64,000 nucleotides of DNA from JALORV01 sp963707445 (lineage in GTDB: Bacteria > Pseudomonadota > Gammaproteobacteria > Burkholderiales > Burkholderiaceae_F): the NCBI GenBank assembly GCA_963707445.1, contig CAVPPW010000018.1:94727-158726 (forward strand), written 5' to 3'. How positions within the stretch are numbered: position 1 is the stretch's first letter; each line of letters begins with the position of its first letter. The notes under the pieces are model-generated. The model was not told the origin of the DNA, made no database searches, and saw only the letters and a program-made list of their open reading frames with translations. Positions 59,401-64,000 of this stretch are shown piece by piece. Both the position numbers and the translations under genes were made by a program.

Positions 59401-59636
59401 TCCATGCCCGAGTCCGGCGGCATCGTGCGGAAGAACGACTGCAACGCCGAAATGCTGCCGGCGGACCCGCCGAGTCCGACGATCGGCAGCGAAGCGGAGG
59501 CGTGTGGCTCAACGGCGTTCGGCCTCTCGCCGGGGTCCCGCTTGCCGGGCTTGCCCGCGCCGGGGTTCCGCTCCGCGACTTCCGCTGCGGCTGACCCCTT
59601 GGGCCGCGCGGCAGCCTTGCCCGCCCGTGATTTCAC
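56447..59636 (-). CDS. CheR-PAS-histidine kinase hybrid with a remnant CheB N-terminus (many frameshifts)
   Basis: The start MKSRAGKAAARPKGS leads to a CheB-like stub (SLPIVGLGGSAGSISALQSF) that stops after PPDSGM. A CheR methyltransferase follows: LRTRTGRDFSYYERATILRR, MLISVTNFFRERECL, VSVPACATSEEAYSM and LDLICCRNLLIYLEP. Next come a coiled coil (about 57960-57740), PAS domains (FTFLDITARKHAEDALRESE; LAGCITLTNRRFGEFTGFSD), the His box FLAVLSHELRTPLTPVLVAA and the ATPase (LQHVVWNVVKNASKFSPRGA; ADTGIGI; FGGLGLGLAIAK). It resembles CheB/CheR fusion kinases that have lost the methylesterase. At least ten indels break it. It is co-transcribed with the receiver gene. Confidence 0.82.
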
Positions 59637-59908
59637 TCAACAGTCTCCGCCCGGCACGCCTTCTAGGGAATCGCTGATCAGCATGCGCGCCGCACGGTGC
59701 CGGATCGCGTGCGTGCGTCCGCGTGCGCGGACTCAGTGACGACCGTGCAGGCGCAAACGCCGTTCCCGGTGCGCTCTGGCGGGTGGTGTCGGTTGCAGCG
59801 ACTGCGCGCGACGTGGCGGTTCCCAATGCGCGGCGGGGTGGAGATTGATCCCGCGGGGCCAGGTCGTTACTCGGCAGCCGCGCGCGACGTCGCGGCGATG
59901 CGTGCGTG
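59637..59908. other. Intergenic gap, nothing recognised
   Basis: The 272 bp between the kinase start and the stop of the saccharopine dehydrogenase-like gene show no convincing ORF, hairpin or promoter. Confidence 0.4.
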
Positions 59909-61151
59909 TCAGGGCCCCGCGTCGACCGTGATCTCGAACCCGGCCGATCGCAGTCGCGGCACCAGCGCCTCGCCGATCGCGGTCGCGGGCGTCAGCACGC
60001 CGCCGCGATGCGGCGCACCCGGCAGCTTCGGCCCGTCGAACGCGAGCGCCAGGCCGGCCTCGCACAGGATGCGCAGCGTTGCGCGATTGCCGGGATCGCC
60101 GCCGTAGCCGATCCGCGCGCGTGCGGTGCGGCCGTCTGCAGTGCGACCGATCAGGTCGGTCCTGAACCAGCCGCGCGCCATCGAGAGCTCCGACGGGCCT
60201 TGGCCGGGCGCGGGCAGCACGCGCGCCAGCAGCGCCCGCGCGCTGCCGCGCTTCATCACGTGATCGAATCCGCGCAAGCCCACGGCCAGCGCAGTCGCCT
60301 TCGCAGCGCCGAGCGGCCCGCCGAAGGCCGAGTACTCCTGGTAGCGGAAGCGCGGCCCGTACGGGGTCTTGTAGGCGGACATCAGCGCGGCGCTGCGCCG
60401 GACCACGCGCGTATTGATGAACCCCATGATGAATGGCGCGACCCACGCGCCGATCGCCGCGTCGTAGCGCGCGTCACGCGGGTCCTGATTGCGCACCAGA
60501 TCCGCGGCCGAATGCTGCGCGCGCGGGTTCAGCAGGAACGGATCGCGGCCGGCTTCGGCCTCACCCGTTTCGTAACTGTGCGCGTTCGTGGCCAGCGTGC
60601 CGCCATTGAAGCCGCCCATCATGCGGAAGTAACCCTTGACCTCGACGCACGGCGCGTCCAGCTCGGCCTCGATGTGGCGCACGACGAGCAGCGTGCCGAG
60701 GTCCGAAGGCACCGAGTCGAAGCCGCAAAATGGGACGATGCGCGTGCCGTCGCGCTGCGCGCGAGCATGGTGGCGATCGATCACCCGCCGCACCCAGGTC
60801 GTCTCGCCGGTGATGTCGGCATAGTGCGTGCGCTGTTGCACGCAGGCGTCGACGACCGCGTCGCCGTAGAGCGCGTACGGTCCGGCGGTGCTGATCAGCA
60901 CGCGCGTCGACGCGGCCATCGCCTCGACCGCCGCAACGTCGCCGCTGTCGGCGACGACGATCTCCGGCAGATGCACCGCTGCGCGCGAGGCGAGTTGCTC
61001 GCGCAGCGTGGCAAGTTTCGCGGCGTCGCGCCCGGCGATCGCCCAGCGCAGCTTTCCGGCGTGTGCGCCGCTGCGCGAGGTAGGCGGCCGCAAGTCGCCC
61101 GACGAAGCCGGTCGCGCCGTAAAGCACCAGATCGAAGGGCCGTGCCGCCAT
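59909..61151 (-). CDS. Saccharopine dehydrogenase NADP-binding family protein (trans-acting enoyl reductase-like; one frameshift)
   Basis: MAARPFDLVLYGATGFVGRL opens a Rossmann fold (GATGFVG). A shift near 61075 joins to KLRWAIAGRDAAKLATLREQ and continues intact: ADSGDVAAVEAMAASTRVLI, STAGPYALYGDAVVDACVQQ, HYADITGETTWVRRVIDRHH and IVPFCGFDSVPSDLGTLLVV. The last motifs are those of the trans-acting enoyl reductase/saccharopine dehydrogenase-like group. The span is 3n+1. A lipid or polyketide reduction role is possible, but no partner is adjacent. Confidence 0.83.
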
Positions 61152-61318
61152 CGCTCGTGCCGAGGTAGAAGTCGGACGAATCTACACCGCGCCGCGTTCG
61201 ACGGCAGCGGGTTGGCGAGCGAACACTCAAAGCGCCGCGTCTTGAGTCAGTTGATTCCGGCGGTTTGAAGTCAACGGGCAGGCTTGCAGCCCGCGGCGGT
61301 TGAGAACGTTCGGAATGC

Positions 61319-61525
61319 CTACCAGCGCCGCCCGTACCACCCATACCACCCGTAGCGCCGCGGCGGCGGCACGACGACGACGGCGGCCGGTGGCGGCGCG
61401 ACGACGCGGCCGTACACCGGCGACGGACCATACGCATACGGCGCCGGCTCCGGCACGACGACGCAGGCGGAAAGCATTGCGGTCGCCGCTGCGGCGGTGG
61501 CCAGCGCAAGCAGGTTGCGGTTCAT
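61319..61525 (-). CDS. Small Pro/Tyr-rich lipoprotein
   Basis: The 68-residue protein has a clear lipobox (AMLSAC, Cys at residue 21) after MNRNLLALATAAAAT. A short mature region of Pro, Val, Tyr and Trp repeats follows (VVVPEPAPYAYGP; YGWYGWYGRRW). The ATG is preceded by AGGAG. Such small lipoproteins are common in proteobacteria and have no established role. Confidence 0.7.
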   Translation of the reverse strand: MNRNLLALATAAAATAMLSACVVVPEPAPYAYGPSPVYGRVVAPPPAAVVVVPPPRRYGWYGWYGRRW

Positions 61526-61639
61526 GCAGGGCTCCTTTGGTGGGCGCGCGATGAGCGCGCTTGTCCCTGCAACGGGCCGCCGCGGCGGCCGGCCGACCGC
61601 AAACTCGTAACCTTCGGTAACTGCAGCCGCGCTCGGCTG

Positions 61640-62483
61640 CTAGCGCTTCGCCTTCGGCAGACGGTAGTCGACCTTGTTGCCGTCGAACGCGAGCACGCCG
61701 TCGCGGGTGAGCTGATCGATCAGCGCCTCGAGTTGCCCGGCTGCGAGGTTGCGTCCCAGGTGCGACTCGATGTGCCGTTCCAATCCCTTGCGCTTCGCCG
61801 GGCGCTTGTCGCGCATCCGTTGCAGGCTGTCGATGACCTTCGCGGCCGCGTCAGGTGCGTCGGCCTTGCTCGAGGGTCTCGTCCGCGACGTGCGCGGACT
61901 TTCGCTCCGCCGGCGCTTTCGCCGTTTTCTGCGCCGACGACTTTCTGGCCGGCGACTTCTTCGCGGCCACCGGTTTCGCCGCAGCGCCCTTCGCGGCAGG
62001 CGCTTTCGCTCCGTCGCCCTTCGCAGCGTCGCTCTTCGCTGCCGGTGCCACCTTGGCCGCGCGCTTGCGCGCCGGCCTCGCGTCCTCCGACGCTTCACTG
62101 CCGAGCGCGACCTTGAAGTTGGCAGCGAGCGTCGCGTTGAATCCCTTGCTTCTCAGATACATCATCAGCGGCTCGAAGCCGCGGTCGCGCGATATCACGA
62201 TGAAGCGCGTGACCTTGTACGCCCCCGGCTGCAATGTCGCGACCAGTTCACCGACGTGAAATGCGATCTGCATGTCGGCCGCGTTCTTGCCGGCCTTCAC
62301 GCAGCGGCTGAAGCTCACCTGTTCGCCGAGCGCGTGCAGCGTTTCGGCGAGATCAGCTTCATAGCGCGTCGGCTGCGGCCCGCGCACGATCGCCAGCCGC
62401 AAGTTCTTGCCGTGCGCCAGCGCAATGTCCGCGGCGCTTGGCTTGACGTTGTCGAAGTCGACGATGATGTGGGTCAGCGACAT
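61640..62483 (-). CDS. NYN-domain (PIN-like) protein with Lys/Ala linker and C-terminal winged helix (one frameshift)
   Basis: MSLTHIIVDFDNVKPSAADI has the acidic FDN start of NYN domains. VKAGKNAADMQIAFHVGELV and FIVISRDRGFEPLMMYLRSK carry the other conserved Asp residues, so the RNase-like acidic site is intact. A linker of histone-H1-like repeats (AAKGDGAKAPAAKGAAAK) follows. After a shift near 61865 the C-terminus reads AKVIDSLQRMRDKRPAKRKG and LERHIESHLGRNLAAGQLEA, LIDQLTRDGVLAFDGNKVDY, a winged-helix-like fold. An RNA- or DNA-binding nuclease is inferred. Its start overlaps the gene upstream by 10 bp. Confidence 0.78.
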
Positions 62484-63382
62484 GCGGCCTTCCGGCGAGA
62501 GTGCAATTGCGGCGCGGTCTTCGCGTCCGATGACCGCGATCGAATCCGCATCGGCGCGACCGCGGTCCGGTGCGGGGCCCCCGCCGCTTCTCCACGGATG
62601 ACTACACCGATGGAGCGCAGCACGGACAGCCGGATCGTAATCGACGCGCCTATTTGCGCGCCATCGCTCACTTCGACGGGCGGCATCGCCGGCTTGGCTT
62701 CGCCGGAGAGGCAAGGGCCATCCTTCTTCAGTTCGGCGAGGATCGTTCCTTTGGCCCGCTTGCGAATGATCTGGCCGTTCTCGACGACAGTCGTGATCGT
62801 GTCGAGGTTCAGCGTGCGGTATTTCACGCCCTCGCTCGTGAAGCGCACCTCGACCACGCATGCATTGCTGGACGGATCCCACTTGCCATCGCGCTGCTTC
62901 GGGCCGTTCTCGATCAGGTCCCACGTAGTCTTATTGCAGGCCTCGTTGACACAGCGCTCGCCCCACGCCTGCGCGGCCACCTTCGCGCTCGCGCAGTCCG
63001 CCGCGGTCAGCGGCACATCGCCCCACGCGGAGGTCATCGTGATCTGATGCAGGTTCGGGTTGAGTTTGCCCTTCGGGCCGAAGGCGATCGCGTATCCGCC
63101 GCAGTTGTGTCCAGCGCTCGGCGCATCGGACGTCGCGGTGAACGACTGCGACATGCTGTTGCATTGGCCGAGGACGACCTTCACCGGGCTCGCCGCGTAC
63201 GACTGCGCGTTCTGCGGCCCGTCGCAGAAGCTGTAGGCGACCTTCTTGGCCGCATCGCTCACCGAGGATATCGACCGGCTCGACGACGAGACCGGTGGAT
63301 CGTCCGGCGCGGCCGATGCCGGCAGACACGTGAAGTTGAGAAGGGAAAGGCCAGCGCAGACAGCGTGCGAGATTCGTGTCAT
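62474..63382 (-). CDS. Exported Cys-containing protein of unknown function
   Basis: The signal peptide (MTRISHAVCAGLSLLNFTCL...ASA) precedes a Ser-rich segment, VAYSFCDGPQNAQSYAASPV, VVLGQCNSMSQSFTATSDAP, QAWGERCVNEACNKTTWDLI and TLNLDTITTVVENGQIIRKR. Six or more Cys suggest disulphides in the periplasm. I do not recognise the family. The reading frame ends LHSRRKAACR, overlapping the NYN start, but the last 45 codons look less natural and may follow an indel. It starts 7 bp after the membrane gene upstream. Confidence 0.6.
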   Translation of the reverse strand: MTRISHAVCAGLSLLNFTCLPASAAPDDPPVSSSSRSISSVSDAAKKVAYSFCDGPQNAQSYAASPVKVVLGQCNSMSQSFTATSDAPSAGHNCGGYAIAFGPKGKLNPNLHQITMTSAWGDVPLTAADCASAKVAAQAWGERCVNEACNKTTWDLIENGPKQRDGKWDPSSNACVVEVRFTSEGVKYRTLNLDTITTVVENGQIIRKRAKGTILAELKKDGPCLSGEAKPAMPPVEVSDGAQIGASITIRLSVLRSIGVVIRGEAAGAPHRTAVAPMRIRSRSSDAKTAPQLHSRRKAACR

Positions 63383-63389
63383 GGCGCCT

Positions 63390-64000
63390 TCATCGCCACA
63401 GGAACGCGATCGTTCCGCCCAGCACGAGCACCAGCAGCGTGACGAAGACCACCGTCCAGTGCCTCGGGGGCGCACCCGCCGAGCGGCGCAGCAGCCGCTC
63501 GACTTCGGCCGTGGTCCACGCGTCAAAGGTCGCGTTGATCAGCGTCTTGTAGATGACGAACGGCGCGAGCACCAGCGCCGCCTGCAGCCACACCCTGAGG
63601 CCGGGCCGAGCAACAGGCGCCGCCGAACCCACCTTCGATTGCACCCACGCGACCGCCCAGCTGCCGATCTCGGCCCACGCCCACCAGCAGGCTGCAAGCA
63701 GCAGCGCGGTGGCGAGTGCGACGCACCGCGCGACCGATGCGGAGGTAGCCGAGCCGCGACAGTCGTGCGCGTTCGAGTCGGGCGAATACGGCATCGTCGT
63801 CCGGCAGCAGATTCGTCAGCGGCTTGAAACCGGCCGCGTCGCCGACCTGGCGCGCGAGCGGGCCGACCACCTGTTCGAAGTTCTGCCAATAAAGCACGTG
63901 GTCGCCGAGCAATGAATCGCGGTTCCGGACTTCCTTGGCGTGGTAGCGCTGCTTCAGCTTGTTGTCCGGGTCGAGCAGCGGCCCGTACGGCACGAGGTCC
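63390..64000 (-). CDS. Membrane protein of unknown function, 5' end cut by window edge (one frameshift)
   Basis: From the right edge the frame reads DLVPYGPLLDPDNKLKQRYH, NRDSLLGDHVLYWQNFEQVV and VFARLERARLSRLGYLRIGR. A shift near 63755 leads to ARCVALATALLLAACWWAWA, VWLQAALVLAPFVIYKTLIN and WTVVFVTLLVLVLGGTIAFL, which are three hydrophobic helices. The start is outside the window. No family is recognised. It is followed within 7 bp by the exported protein, so the pair probably functions together. Confidence 0.6.

Noticed and set aside
51000..59700. Dense stop codons and fragments read as a pseudogene-rich or decaying region
   Set aside because: Every fragment joins to a conserved protein by removing or adding single bases, mostly insertions, and active-site motifs are intact; sequencing error explains it better.
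1..64000. tRNA, rRNA, insertion sequence, phage or integrase genes
   Set aside because: None of the translated frames shows transposase, integrase or phage motifs, and no cloverleaf-like or rRNA sequence was noticed by eye; short RNAs could be missed without a search.

Overview
This window comes from a high-GC Gram-negative proteobacterium. LolA-like and lipid-A-type acyltransferases, a CsgG-like protein, an Ivy-type lysozyme inhibitor, a DJ-1/AraC regulator and a xanthomonadin-type pigment cluster all fit a gamma- or betaproteobacterium (Xanthomonadales/Nevskiales-like or Burkholderiales-like). No rRNA, tRNA, phage, insertion sequence or CRISPR was seen, so placement cannot go further. All genes look chromosomal.

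A technical point governs the whole annotation. More than half of the genes are broken by one-base shifts, although the protein continues perfectly in another frame. Where the intended sequence can be inferred, most shifts are single inserted bases (for example CC read as CGC or CAC, or GG read as GCG). The density rises sharply at 51-59 kb. This looks like uncorrected long-read error, not gene decay. Broken genes are therefore given as one CDS spanning all frames, with the breaks noted.

Layout. 0-9.4 kb: a ferritin-like/anti-sigma/ECF sigma set, DNA polymerase IV, a cytochrome P460 lipoprotein, an acyl-CoA dehydrogenase plus thiolase pair, an exported amidohydrolase and an MFS transporter. 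9.4-16.9 kb: envelope proteins (DUF2950, DUF3300 with repeats, an octaheme cytochrome with TPRs, a SYLF protein, aquaporin Z) and a DUF72 protein. 17-22.6 kb: a MoxR/DUF58/von Willebrand (BatA-like) module with a second, divergent BatA-like gene and a PDZ-less HtrA-like protease. 22.7-28.5 kb: an orphan molybdenum hydroxylase large subunit and a large BTAD-ATPase-TPR regulator. 28.7-31.2 kb: four exported proteins, including CsgG-like and Ivy-like ones.

32.8-47.6 kb is an aryl polyene (xanthomonadin-like) biosynthetic cluster in two converging operons. The plus operon has an ACP, a ketosynthase, an XanB2-type chorismatase, a PlsC-type acyltransferase and a glycosyltransferase-methyltransferase fusion. 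The minus operon has an ACP, a membrane protein, an AMP ligase, a dehydratase, a LpxL-like acyltransferase, a LolA-like protein, an MMPL exporter, a hydrolase, a ketosynthase, a chain-length-factor-like protein and a second dehydratase. The chorismatase would make a hydroxybenzoate starter, the ligase would load it on an ACP, the ketosynthases and dehydratases would build the polyene, and the acyltransferases, LolA-like protein and exporter would place it in the outer membrane. No ketoreductase is encoded here.

47.8-64 kb: SRPBCC protein, long-chain acyl-CoA ligase, DJ-1/AraC regulator, sterol desaturase-like hydroxylase and homocysteine methyltransferase. Next come a complete bufferin-type operon (DUF2282 peptide, DUF692 iron oxidase, DUF2063 partner, DoxX) and a CheR-PAS-histidine kinase with its response regulator. 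The end holds a saccharopine dehydrogenase-like protein, a small lipoprotein, a NYN-domain protein and two exported/membrane proteins of unknown function, the last running off the right edge.
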